From Sphingomonas sp. SRS2 (lineage in GTDB: Bacteria; Pseudomonadota; Alphaproteobacteria; Sphingomonadales; Sphingomonadaceae), in contig NZ_LARW01000040.1 in the NCBI RefSeq assembly GCF_000971055.1, forward strand, positions 1-64,000: a DNA stretch of 64,000 nucleotides, given 5' to 3'. The position numbers and the translations under genes are program-made. Below the pieces are notes generated by a model. That model was given only the letters and a program-made list of their open reading frames with translations. It did no database searches and was not told where the DNA came from. Position 1 is the first letter of the stretch; each line of letters opens with the position of its first letter. Positions 7,134 through 16,034 of the stretch are shown piece by piece.

Positions 7134-8960
7134 ATGTGTGGCATTATCGGCATTTTGGGCAAGAAAGACGTCTCGGACCGGCTGCTCGAAGGGCTTCGAC
7201 GGCTCGAATATCGCGGCTATGATTCGGCGGGTATCTGCACGGTCCACGATGGCGCGCTCGAGCGCCGCCGCGCGGAAGGCAAACTCGACAACCTCGCGAA
7301 GAAGCTGGCCACCGAACCGCTGCCTGGCGTGATCGGCATCGCCCACACCCGCTGGGCGACGCATGGCGCACCGACCCAGGACAATGCCCACCCGCACACG
7401 ACCCGCGAAGTGGCGCTCGTCCACAATGGCATCATCGAGAACTTCAAGCCGCTGCGCGACGAGCTGATCGCCAAGGGCCGCACGTTCCAGAGCCAGACCG
7501 ACACCGAAGTCGTTGCCCACCTGATCTCCGCCGATGTCGAGGCGGGGATGGATCCGGTCGAAGCGGTGCGGACCAATCTCAAACGCCTCCACGGCGCATT
7601 CGCGCTGGCGATTCTGTTCCGTCAGAATCCCGATATGCTGATCGGCGCTCGGCTCGGATCACCGCTGGTCGTCGGCTATGGCGAGAATGGGGAGACTTAT
7701 CTCGGTTCCGACGCGCTGGCGCTGGCTCCGCTGACCCAGCAGATCGCCTATCTCGAGGAAGGCGACTGGGTCATCATAACTCGCGAGCAGACCCAGATCT
7801 ACGATCGCGACGACCAGCCGGTCGAACGCGCGGTGGTCAATTCGGGCGTGTCGAACCTCTCGGTCGACAAGGGCAACCACCGCCATTTCATGCTCAAGGA
7901 AATCTACGAGCAGCCGATCGTGGTGGCGCAGACGCTGAAATCCTATGTCCGCCGTCTGGAGGATCAGGTGTCGCTGCCGGTTCCGGACTTCGATCTGGCG
8001 GCGATTAAGCGCGTCACCATCGTCGCCTGCGGCACCAGCTTCTACGCCGGCATGGTCGCCAAATACTGGTTCGAGCAATTCGCGCGCGTGCCCGTCGATC
8101 TCGATGTCGCATCGGAGTTCCGCTATCGCGCACCGGTGATGGAGGATGGCGGCCTCGCCCTGTTCATCAGCCAGTCGGGCGAGACCGCCGATACGCTGGC
8201 GGCGCTGCGCCACGCCCGCGAGGAAGGACAGAAGATCGCGGTGGTGGTCAACGTCCCCACCTCGACCATGGCGCGTGAGGCCGATCTGCTGCTGCCTACC
8301 CATGCGGGTCCCGAAATCGGTGTCGCATCTACCAAGGCCTTCACCTGCCAGCTCGCGGTGCTCGCCGCGCTCGCCGCCAACCTTGCCCGTGCCAAGGGGC
8401 GGCTTTCGCCGAGCGAGGAGAAGGAGATCGTCCGCCATCTGTCGGAGGCCCCCGCCGCGATCAACGGGGCGCTCGCCTATGACGAGGCGATCGAGGCGAT
8501 GGCCGGCGTGATCGCGGTCGCGCGCGACGTGCTCTATCTTGGCCGTGGCACCGATTATCCAATCGCGCTGGAAGGCGCGCTCAAGCTCAAGGAAATCAGT
8601 TATATTCACGCCGAAGGCTATGCCGCCGGCGAGATGAAGCACGGCCCGATCGCCCTGATCGACGAGAATGTGCCGGTGATCGTGATCGCTCCTTCAGGCC
8701 CGCTCTTCGACAAGACGGTGTCGAACATGCAGGAAGTGCAGGCGCGTGGCGGCAAGGTGGTGCTAATCTCCGACTATGACGGGATCCAGGCGGCGGGCGA
8801 AGGCTGCATGGCAACGATCACCATGCCCAAGGTTCACCCGCTGATCGCGCCGATCGTATATGCGATCCCGGTGCAGCTGCTCGCCTATCATGTCGCGGTG
8901 GCCAAAGGCACCGACGTCGATCAGCCGCGCAACCTCGCCAAGTCGGTGACGGTCGAATAG
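7134..8960 (+). CDS. glmS: Glutamine--fructose-6-phosphate aminotransferase (isomerizing)
   Basis: 608 aa, standard length. The start is ATG 7134 because the mature enzyme needs Cys1 directly after the initiator Met (MCGIIGILG); upstream extension is excluded. The N-terminal glutaminase shows RWATHG and HNGIIENF. Two SIS domains follow, with CGTSFYAG and FISQSGETADTL, and the C-terminus ends DQPRNLAKSVTVE, typical of GlmS. It makes glucosamine-6-phosphate from fructose-6-phosphate and glutamine, the first step of the UDP-GlcNAc pathway completed by the preceding glmU. Confidence 0.98.
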   Translation: MCGIIGILGKKDVSDRLLEGLRRLEYRGYDSAGICTVHDGALERRRAEGKLDNLAKKLATEPLPGVIGIAHTRWATHGAPTQDNAHPHTTREVALVHNGIIENFKPLRDELIAKGRTFQSQTDTEVVAHLISADVEAGMDPVEAVRTNLKRLHGAFALAILFRQNPDMLIGARLGSPLVVGYGENGETYLGSDALALAPLTQQIAYLEEGDWVIITREQTQIYDRDDQPVERAVVNSGVSNLSVDKGNHRHFMLKEIYEQPIVVAQTLKSYVRRLEDQVSLPVPDFDLAAIKRVTIVACGTSFYAGMVAKYWFEQFARVPVDLDVASEFRYRAPVMEDGGLALFISQSGETADTLAALRHAREEGQKIAVVVNVPTSTMAREADLLLPTHAGPEIGVASTKAFTCQLAVLAALAANLARAKGRLSPSEEKEIVRHLSEAPAAINGALAYDEAIEAMAGVIAVARDVLYLGRGTDYPIALEGALKLKEISYIHAEGYAAGEMKHGPIALIDENVPVIVIAPSGPLFDKTVSNMQEVQARGGKVVLISDYDGIQAAGEGCMATITMPKVHPLIAPIVYAIPVQLLAYHVAVAKGTDVDQPRNLAKSVTVE

Positions 8961-8965
8961 CGGCG

Positions 8966-11014
8966 TTACAGGAAGTCCGCGACCGAGATCAGCGCGGGAT
9001 CCAACGCGCCGAGATTGACCGCGCTATCCGCCGTTACACCGCCGTTGCCTGCGTAAAAGAGATATGTGTCCGCGCCGACTTTAATGGCTGCAATCTCACC
9101 TACTCCCGCAAAACCATCAAACAGCTGCTGCGCCAGCGACGAGGCCGCCGACAGACTTCCCTGCGCGGCGCCGGTCAGCACCGTAGCCGGGATATAGCCG
9201 ATCGACAGATGATCCACCCCGTCTTGAAAGTCGGTGACCGTGTCGGGCGTCGCCATGGGTGATCCGGTCCCGCTGAACATGAACAGGTCGACGCCCGCGC
9301 CACCCGTCAGCTGATCGACGCCCAGGTCGCCCGAAAGCATGTCGTTGCCGTCGCCGCCACTGAGCATGTCATTGCCCTGCCCGCCGCGCAGCAGATCGTT
9401 GCCACCTTCACCATAGACCATATCGTTGCCAAGATTGCCGTTGGCGCTGTCATTTTCAGTTCCGCCATAGATCAGGTCGTCATTCGCGCCACCGTTGATC
9501 CGGTCCGATCCGGAGCCACCATCGAGCGTGTCGTTGCCGGCATTGCCCTGGATATAGTCGCTGCCTCCCTCGCCATAGACCATATCAGCCGCATCTGTAC
9601 CGCCATTGGGCGACTGGCCGAAAAGATGGTCGTTGCCCGCGCCGCCTCGGATGGTGTCGGCCCCCGCCCCGCCCTGGATTTGATTATGCCCAGCGTCGCC
9701 AGTGAGAACGTCATTACCCGACCGGTCCGGCGTCTGCGCTTCGGTGAGGCTATAGGCGCGGATATAATCGATCTTATACTCCGACAGCAGCGGCCCGGTG
9801 GTGCCCGGCGTCACCGCAAGGTTGACCATCATGTAGAAGGGCTTGTGCATATCGTCGGGCGTGTCGGCGGTCTTCACCTCGGTGCCATCGATATACCAGG
9901 TCAGCTTGTCCTCAGTCCACAGCAGGCCATAGGTGTGCATCCCGGTGGTCGCGCCATCGACGAAGGTTTTGGTATAAGATTGGGTGTGCGAGCCGGTTTG
10001 CTTGGTGTGCAGCGTCTGCACGGCCTGCTCGGTGCCATAGGCTTCCATGATGTCGATTTCGGGCGGCCAGCTGCCGTCGGTCGGCATCAGCCAGAAGGCG
10101 GGCCAGGCCCCCTTGTCATCGGGCAGCTGGAGCCGCGCTTCGAAATAGCCGTAGGTCTGGCCCCAGGTGCCGCGCGTCGTCAGCGCTCCGGACATATAAT
10201 CATAGCCCCACAGCGCCGCTTCGGCGGACGAGGAGGTATTGGTCGCGGTGATCGTCAGGATGCCGTTATCGAGCGAGAAAGGGTTGAGGCCGAGCTCGGC
10301 CGCGCCGGTGCCTTTCAGCTGCGGATCGACATAGACCTGCAGTTCGCCATTGCCGCGCAGCGTGCGGTTGTCGAGGTTGCTCTTGTAGGTGCCGCCGCCG
10401 TACCAGGTCTTCCAGACGCCGCTATTGTCGCCGGTCCACAGATTGAGCGTGTTGAACTCGTCCGAAAAGCTCTGCTTTAGATTCGACGTATCGAGCGGCA
10501 ACTGGAAATTGGACGCGGTGAAGCTCGCTACGGTCGCGCCCTTGATCGTCACCACGTCGCTGCCGGACAAGCGCAGTTCGACATCCGAACCTGACTGGGT
10601 CATCGCGCCGACCACCGACTGAAAGCTCTTGAAGTTGCTCAGGCCCGTCAGGCGGATGATGTCGGCATCGTCCGTGTTGCCAGCGGTGAAGTCGTTGATG
10701 ACGTCGCGCCCCGACCCGGCGCCGAAAATGAAAATGTCGGATCCGTTGCCGCCGGTCAGCGTGTCGTTGCCGCCGCGTCCCTCGAGCTGGTTGGCCTCGC
10801 CATTACCGATGATACGGTTGGCGAGGGCGTTGCCCACCCCGGCATAGGCGCCCCATATCTCCAGATTCTCGACATTGTCGGGGAGGACATAGTTGGTTTG
10901 CGCGATAACCTTGTCGGTGCCGCCACCGGCCGTCTCAACAATATATTTCGCAACCGTACCAATAGAGTATGTCGACGAGGAAGAATCCCCGACAATTTCA
11001 CCTGAATAGATCAT
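8966..11014 (-). CDS. RTX-repeat secreted glycoside hydrolase family 16 enzyme
   Basis: 682 aa. Residues 25-125 form an N-terminal calcium-repeat module (DNVENLEIWG, GGNDTLTGGNGSDIFIFG). Residues about 181-423 are a GH16 beta-jelly-roll with the catalytic motif EIDIME (E319 nucleophile, E324 acid/base). Residues about 433-590 are repeated GGxGxD nonapeptides (RTX), followed by an uncharged C-terminal tail ending SVADFL. There is no Sec signal peptide, which with RTX repeats and this tail suggests type I secretion; no transporter for it lies in the window. GH16 enzymes of this layout (for example rhizobial ExsH) shorten exopolysaccharide. A paralogous GH16 lies inside the polysaccharide locus at 34043-34957. 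The gene is tail-to-tail with glmS. Confidence 0.92.
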   Translation of the reverse strand: MIYSGEIVGDSSSSTYSIGTVAKYIVETAGGGTDKVIAQTNYVLPDNVENLEIWGAYAGVGNALANRIIGNGEANQLEGRGGNDTLTGGNGSDIFIFGAGSGRDVINDFTAGNTDDADIIRLTGLSNFKSFQSVVGAMTQSGSDVELRLSGSDVVTIKGATVASFTASNFQLPLDTSNLKQSFSDEFNTLNLWTGDNSGVWKTWYGGGTYKSNLDNRTLRGNGELQVYVDPQLKGTGAAELGLNPFSLDNGILTITATNTSSSAEAALWGYDYMSGALTTRGTWGQTYGYFEARLQLPDDKGAWPAFWLMPTDGSWPPEIDIMEAYGTEQAVQTLHTKQTGSHTQSYTKTFVDGATTGMHTYGLLWTEDKLTWYIDGTEVKTADTPDDMHKPFYMMVNLAVTPGTTGPLLSEYKIDYIRAYSLTEAQTPDRSGNDVLTGDAGHNQIQGGAGADTIRGGAGNDHLFGQSPNGGTDAADMVYGEGGSDYIQGNAGNDTLDGGSGSDRINGGANDDLIYGGTENDSANGNLGNDMVYGEGGNDLLRGGQGNDMLSGGDGNDMLSGDLGVDQLTGGAGVDLFMFSGTGSPMATPDTVTDFQDGVDHLSIGYIPATVLTGAAQGSLSAASSLAQQLFDGFAGVGEIAAIKVGADTYLFYAGNGGVTADSAVNLGALDPALISVADFL

Positions 11015-11143
11015 GATATCCCGCCCGCTATGGTCGAGCCTCTGGGTGAGCTTATCAGGTTAATGAAAAGTAAAAGCGTATCGGAGCCGGAACAATTTTC
11101 GTTAGAATTCCGACGATTATGCGACGAACCGATGCAATGTTGA

Positions 11144-11199
11144 CGAGAGGGGGCGAAAGGTCGCGTCCGCCAGCTTAGGCGCGACAACTCCCCCTCTCG
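11144..11199 (-). terminator. Long bipartite stem after the nucleoside-hydrolase-like gene
   Basis: CGAGAGGGGG (11144-11153) pairs with CCCCCTCTCG (11190-11199), and inside it GTCGCG (11160-11165) pairs with CGCGAC (11180-11185). It sits 10 bp after the stop of the upstream minus-strand gene. There is no U-tract, so it may be an L-shaped terminator or an mRNA-stabilising structure. Confidence 0.45.
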
Positions 11200-11209
11200 A
11201 TAATCAACT

Positions 11210-12862
11210 TCAGGCGAACAGGAAATCCGCGCTGGTCAGGTCGTCCGCATCGACATTCTTCAGCAGGATACTGTCGCTACCAAAGGTGAGCAGCGTGTCC
11301 GCGCCGACTTGGGCCTTGGCGTCGTAGCCGCTGTGTCCGGTGATCTGGAGGCGATCATCGGTCTTCCCGGCCACGAAATCGGTAATCACGTCATCGCCAT
11401 CGCCAGCCTTGAAGATGAACAGGTCATTCCCCTTACCGCCTGTCAGCAGGTCGTTGCCGGTGCCACCGATGATCCTGTCATTACCCTCCGCGCCGTAGAT
11501 CGTATCCTTCCCCGCCTTGCCGTCGAGGGTGTTGGCGCTGCTATTGCCGCGGAGGTTGTTGTTCAGCGCATTGCCGGTGCCGTTGATCACCGCCGCCGAG
11601 CGCAGGTTCATATTCTCGACATTGTCAGACAGCGTCGTGCTGACCCAGGCATGGACGAGATCGGTCCCCTCACCGGCGCTTTCTACGACGACATCGCCGG
11701 TCTGACGGACATGATATTGATCATTGCCGACGCCCCCGACCATCCGGTCATTGCCGCCCGCGCCATCGATCGTATCGTTGCCCACACCACCCGACAGCGT
11801 GTTGTTGGCTGAAGTGCCCAGCATCGAATCATCCCCACTCGTGCCTGTCTTGCTGGTGGTCGCGGGCAACGACGATGAGGAGGAGGGGGGGGAGGAGGAT
11901 GAGGAGGTATCCTTCAGCCAATCGAGCCGCTTGGCGAAATCCGAGGTCCAGGCAGCACGATCCTCGTAGATGGTTCGTGCGCCCGCGGTATTTGACCAGT
12001 TGAAGGCGTTATCGTTGCGATCGGTCCAATATTTGTCACCGATCTTGCGATATTCCCCGCCCCAGCTCTCCGCGGTCGGATCGTTATTATTGGCGGAATC
12101 GATCAGGTAGAAGATCGTGTGCGAATCCCCCATCTTCATCCCATCGACGCTGCCGCCCAGGCCGCGCACGTCCTGGGTATTGTCGTAAAACATCGTGCCG
12201 AGCGCGCCATGCCCCTTTGCATTGGTCAACGCCCAGCTGTCTGAGATCGGGTTCTTGCTGTCGGGCGTCCCATAGACGCCACGATGCGAAGTCGCCTCGT
12301 CGATCCACCACAGGTCGCCCTTTCCGGCGAAATTCGTTTTGATATAGGCGTAGGCATTGGGCTCCTGCACCTTGCCGGCCACCGAGAGCAGCCGGATCGT
12401 GTCGGCGATATCAGGCGCATCATGAAGCGCGCGGGCAATATCGCCCATTCCGCCCCAGGCCGTCACATAGAGCGGAACCCCATCGGCATCGGCATCGCGC
12501 GCAGCTTTGATGATCGCCGCCGACGCGGCGGTCGGTGCAACAAGGCCGGAGCTTCCAGCAAGTGACTTGGTGCCCTGATAGGTTACCGCGTGAAGCTCAT
12601 CGGCGGTCTTGAACCCGCTGCTGCGCGTCGCGAGCGCACCTTCGTCCTTTTCATACACGTCGAGGACACGGTGAATTAGTTCAGCGCTGTTCTTTCCAGG
12701 CTGCCAATAGGAAGTACTGGAGCCAATTCCCACGATTTCATATTTATCTTGATAAAGAAGAGCATGAATCATCGACTGTACATCATCTTTGTCACCGTCG
12801 ATCAAATTTACTCCCGAAATCATTTGCATGTCAGTCGTAATAAAAATTCTTGGATTTGCCAC
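11210..12862 (-). CDS. DUF1593 nucleoside-hydrolase-like protein with RTX repeats
   Basis: 550 aa. The first ~320 residues (RIFITTDMQ, DKDDVQSMIHALLY, EIVGIGSSTSYW, LYVTAWGGMGDIARAL) match the nucleoside-hydrolase-like domain DUF1593 found in Sde182-type cellulose-binding exoproteins. A Ser-rich linker (SSSSSPPSSSSS) follows, then calcium-binding GGxGNDxx repeats and a C-terminal tail ending DDLTSADFLFA, as expected for type I secretion. Start: GTG 12862 has a good Shine-Dalgarno (AGAGGA, 8-nt spacer); the TTG at 12883 would overlap that site and is rejected. It likely acts extracellularly on a glycan; the activity of this domain family is poorly known. Confidence 0.88.
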   Translation of the reverse strand: MANPRIFITTDMQMISGVNLIDGDKDDVQSMIHALLYQDKYEIVGIGSSTSYWQPGKNSAELIHRVLDVYEKDEGALATRSSGFKTADELHAVTYQGTKSLAGSSGLVAPTAASAAIIKAARDADADGVPLYVTAWGGMGDIARALHDAPDIADTIRLLSVAGKVQEPNAYAYIKTNFAGKGDLWWIDEATSHRGVYGTPDSKNPISDSWALTNAKGHGALGTMFYDNTQDVRGLGGSVDGMKMGDSHTIFYLIDSANNNDPTAESWGGEYRKIGDKYWTDRNDNAFNWSNTAGARTIYEDRAAWTSDFAKRLDWLKDTSSSSSPPSSSSSLPATTSKTGTSGDDSMLGTSANNTLSGGVGNDTIDGAGGNDRMVGGVGNDQYHVRQTGDVVVESAGEGTDLVHAWVSTTLSDNVENMNLRSAAVINGTGNALNNNLRGNSSANTLDGKAGKDTIYGAEGNDRIIGGTGNDLLTGGKGNDLFIFKAGDGDDVITDFVAGKTDDRLQITGHSGYDAKAQVGADTLLTFGSDSILLKNVDADDLTSADFLFA

Positions 12863-13057
12863 ACGATTGCTCCTCTTTAGCAATTCGTGAACAAACCAAC
12901 TTAGGTTAACATAACCTTACTTAGTGCACTTGTGATTATACGAAGGTATGAGACGAGCTATTTTTTGGCCGACTCGTTCCGGAACCACCCAAATTTCCTC
13001 GGAATTTGGTTTCCGTAGCGTAATATTTTCGCCTGCCGAACGATTCGACGAAAACGA
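12863..13057. promoter_or_regulatory. AT-rich intergenic region with palindromes
   Basis: It separates the last lasso gene from the RTX gene; both read leftward. Three dyads are visible: AGGTTA-ACA-TAACCT at 12903-12917, close upstream of the RTX gene and a plausible operator; CCAAATT-7nt-AATTTGG at 12989-13009; and AAACGAT-CA-ATCGTTT at 13052-13067, overlapping the stop of the nucleotidyltransferase gene and possibly helping to end the lasso transcript. No strong U-run. Confidence 0.35.
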
Positions 13058-14215
13058 TCAATCGTTTCGGAGGCGGCTATATTCAGCAGCCGCCGCGAAC
13101 GCCGCTTCCCGGGAATAGGGGCCCAGCCGGCCCAGCATGCCTCTCGGATCGCACAGATGCCACAGCAGCTCTCGCCGCCTGGGCCAACGGATCGCGGCAC
13201 TCTCGGGCGTCAGCGTCATCACGGCGAGTTCCGCCCGCCCGATCAAGGCCGCGCCCTCGGGCGGCGGAACCGGGGGCGATGCGACCGACAGAAGGTCGGC
13301 GGCGCTCCGCCATGCGAAGATCAACTGGTTGCGCAGACCCTGCCTGTCTGCCGCGAGCAGGAGGCGTAGGCGCTCCTTCTCGTCCATTCCCCGCAGCATA
13401 CGCGTCAGGTCGCACAGATACCGCATCGAATGTTCGCGGTGATAGACAGCCTTCACGAAGCTGATGGCCATCAGCAGGCAGGCATGGACGCCGGACAGCA
13501 CCGGCACCTCCGCATGCCCAAGTCCAACACGCGAGGAATCGCGGATGTAGGTGGCGAGTTCGCGCGGCGCTGGGCATCCTGGCTGCTGGACGCGGTGATG
13601 CAGGTCGACGGTAGCAAGCGCCGCGTCGGACGCCATGAAGTGCTGTTCGCCCAGATAATGCCGCCACCAACGTGATTCGCAGCGTTGGGCGACCCGATAA
13701 CCAAGTCGCGCCAATGCGCTGGCCGTGCGGTCATAATCATGATCGTCGACGAGCAGGTCGATGTCCGTCGACGGGCGGATGAAATAATCGCCGTAGAGGG
13801 TGTGAAGCTGGAGGGGGCCCTTGATCAGAACGAAGGGAAGCCCGCTTTGATCGAGCGCCGCGGTGACGCGCTGGATGGTCGACAGATTGACACTGTTGAC
13901 CAGCAGCGCCCGCCCCCGGAACGCACGCGCGGCGTCGCGAAGCGACTGGGGTGCATCGATTCCGCAAATCATCGCGCCTTCATAGACATGGGTGAGCAGC
14001 CGCCCCGCCGCCGCAACGGCGATCAGCGCATCCCAGTCCAGTCGTTTGTCGAGCCAGGGCTCGGGCCGAGGAACGCAATCCAGCGCCGCAGCGAGCAGAC
14101 GAAGAAGCGCGTTGTGCTGGGATGCACGCTCAGTGTGCCCGGGGGCCATATCGTCGGCAGCGGCGGTGTCGGCTGATGACCGGTCCCAGGTCTCGTCGAT
14201 GGCATCGACGCGCAT
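13058..14215 (-). CDS. Lasso-cluster nucleotidyltransferase family protein
   Basis: 385 aa. LPFVLIKGPLQLHTLYGDYF followed by RPSTDIDLLVDD matches the uncharacterised nucleotidyltransferase family PF14907, with the Asp pair of DIDLL as likely metal ligands. It then has a helical C-terminal half. Such genes recur in paeninodin-type lasso-peptide clusters beside the peptide kinase, where they are suspected to tailor the peptide or its phosphate; no reaction is proven to my knowledge. It is the last gene of the operon. Start: ATG 14215 with GAGGG upstream, 40 nt after the exporter stop; a longer start at 14329 would overlap the exporter by 74 nt and is less likely. Confidence 0.8.
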   Translation of the reverse strand: MRVDAIDETWDRSSADTAAADDMAPGHTERASQHNALLRLLAAALDCVPRPEPWLDKRLDWDALIAVAAAGRLLTHVYEGAMICGIDAPQSLRDAARAFRGRALLVNSVNLSTIQRVTAALDQSGLPFVLIKGPLQLHTLYGDYFIRPSTDIDLLVDDHDYDRTASALARLGYRVAQRCESRWWRHYLGEQHFMASDAALATVDLHHRVQQPGCPAPRELATYIRDSSRVGLGHAEVPVLSGVHACLLMAISFVKAVYHREHSMRYLCDLTRMLRGMDEKERLRLLLAADRQGLRNQLIFAWRSAADLLSVASPPVPPPEGAALIGRAELAVMTLTPESAAIRWPRRRELLWHLCDPRGMLGRLGPYSREAAFAAAAEYSRLRND

Positions 14216-14255
14216 CGCCGCGCCCTCACGTGGCAACAGGCCGCCGATCAGGGAC

Positions 14256-16034
14256 TCACTCGCCACGGGATGCGGGCCTTCCGGCTGGCGATGTGGCGCG
14301 CTGCGGCGGGCGAAAGGCGATGACGCCATCGCGATCGGGGCCGGGTTCGATCGTGATGAGCTGGTCCGCCAACATGGTCATCTGCGCGCGATGGGCGATG
14401 GTGACGATCGTCATCACGCCCCTCAGCCGCTCGAGGGACTTGACGATCAACCGCTCATTCTCCGGATCGAGCGCGCTTGTCGCCTCGTCGAGCAGAAGCA
14501 GGTCCGGCTTACGCAGTAGCGCCCTGGCCAGCGCTATACGCTGCCGCTCCCCGCCCGACAGTCGGATGCCGCGATCGGCCACGATGGTCGCCAGCCCCTC
14601 GGGCAGCAGCCTGACGAAGCCCGCCGCGCCACCCGCCTCCAGTGCGTCCCACATCGCCGCTTCGGACGCGTCAGGCGCGGCCAACGCCAGATTGGCGGCG
14701 ATGCTGTCGTTTAGCAGGAACACCTCCTGCGGGACATAGGCGACCCTTTCGCGCCAAGACCGCAGCGATGCGGCGTCGAGCCGCCGACCGTCGATCAGCA
14801 CCTGCCCCGTTCGCGGTTCGGCCAGCCCCATGATCATGTCGGCCATCGTGCTCTTGCCGCTGCCCGACGGGCCAGTGATCGCCGTGATCTCACCGGCCGG
14901 GATCACAAAGCTCGCCTCGCGCAATATGTCGTCGTCACCATCGGGATAACGGAAGCTGACGCGATCGAAGCGAATCTCGCGGCGGAGCGGCGGCAATGCG
15001 GCGAACGCCAGCCCTTCCGCACTTTCGCGATCGCCTTCAAAGCCGGCGGTCATCGCCCGGGCGCTATCGAAGGCGGGGAGATTTGACAGCAATTGCTGGA
15101 TCGCATCCTGGATCGTCGTGAAGCGCGGCCCGATCCGCACGAACAGAAACAGCAGCACGGCGATACGTGGCAACGGCAGATGAAGCATCGCCACCGCGAC
15201 ATAGATGAAGCCGACCGCAGCAGCCGCGCCGGCGACCTGAAACACCAGTGCGCCGTTCGCCGCCGCCCGCGCATAATGCACCATCTCGCGCCGCACATCG
15301 CCGAGCATGGCGCCCAATCGCGCGACATAGCCCGCTTCCGCATTATAGGCTTTTGCGAGCTTCATGCCGCCGAGGAAATCCGACACCATCTGCTGCTGCT
15401 CCCGCAGCGAGGCGGTCAGCACCTGTCCGAAATGCGCGGCGCGGCGGCGGACGGGATAGAGCGCGACGAGCACCGCCCCGCCGACCGCCAGCGCGAACAG
15501 CGTCATCTTCCAGGAGATGACCGCCGCGAGCGTGGCGTAAACCGCCATCATCAGGATCGCCTGCGCCAGTAGCAGCAGGTTGAAGGTCGCGGCGCGTATC
15601 CGCTCGATATCCCCCGACAACGCTTGCTGAATATCAGACGGCCGGCTCTTCGCGATCAGCCGCCAGCGCGCCGCACCGATGGCGCCGAACAGTCGCAGCC
15701 GGATATCATCGACGCAGGCCTGCATCATCTGCGCCATCTGCACCGTGCGGAAGCGCGTGAAGACCGCCTGCACCGTGACGAAGCCGAGAAAACAGGCGAG
15801 CAACGGCAACAGCGCGAGATGCACTCCGGGAGCGAATAACGAACCGACGAGAGGGAGATCGGCCATTGTCATGCCGCCGCCGCCCTGCCCCGCCAGCTGC
15901 AGCAGCGGGATCAAGAGCAGGATGGACATGCCCTCGGTCAGTCCGCCGAGCAGCAGGAAGATCAGCGCGAGCAGCGCGCGTCCGCGCGTATGGACGAAGA
16001 TGAAGCGCGCAAAATCGCCGATCCGTCCGATCAC
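14256..16034 (-). CDS. Lasso-peptide ABC exporter (D protein)
   Basis: 592 aa half-transporter. The N-terminal membrane domain has about six helices (about 18-45, 68-93, 150-175, 180-195, 262-285, 290-305). The C-terminal ATPase has Walker A GPSGSGKS (388-395), signature LSGGE (492-496) and Walker B LLLLDEA (512-518). No N-terminal C39 peptidase domain is present, as expected since leader removal is done by B2. It would export the finished lasso peptide, also giving self-immunity. Its start overlaps the kinase stop by 4 nt (ATGA at 16034-16031), so translation is coupled. Confidence 0.9.
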   Translation of the reverse strand: MIGRIGDFARFIFVHTRGRALLALIFLLLGGLTEGMSILLLIPLLQLAGQGGGGMTMADLPLVGSLFAPGVHLALLPLLACFLGFVTVQAVFTRFRTVQMAQMMQACVDDIRLRLFGAIGAARWRLIAKSRPSDIQQALSGDIERIRAATFNLLLLAQAILMMAVYATLAAVISWKMTLFALAVGGAVLVALYPVRRRAAHFGQVLTASLREQQQMVSDFLGGMKLAKAYNAEAGYVARLGAMLGDVRREMVHYARAAANGALVFQVAGAAAAVGFIYVAVAMLHLPLPRIAVLLFLFVRIGPRFTTIQDAIQQLLSNLPAFDSARAMTAGFEGDRESAEGLAFAALPPLRREIRFDRVSFRYPDGDDDILREASFVIPAGEITAITGPSGSGKSTMADMIMGLAEPRTGQVLIDGRRLDAASLRSWRERVAYVPQEVFLLNDSIAANLALAAPDASEAAMWDALEAGGAAGFVRLLPEGLATIVADRGIRLSGGERQRIALARALLRKPDLLLLDEATSALDPENERLIVKSLERLRGVMTIVTIAHRAQMTMLADQLITIEPGPDRDGVIAFRPPQRATSPAGRPASRGE

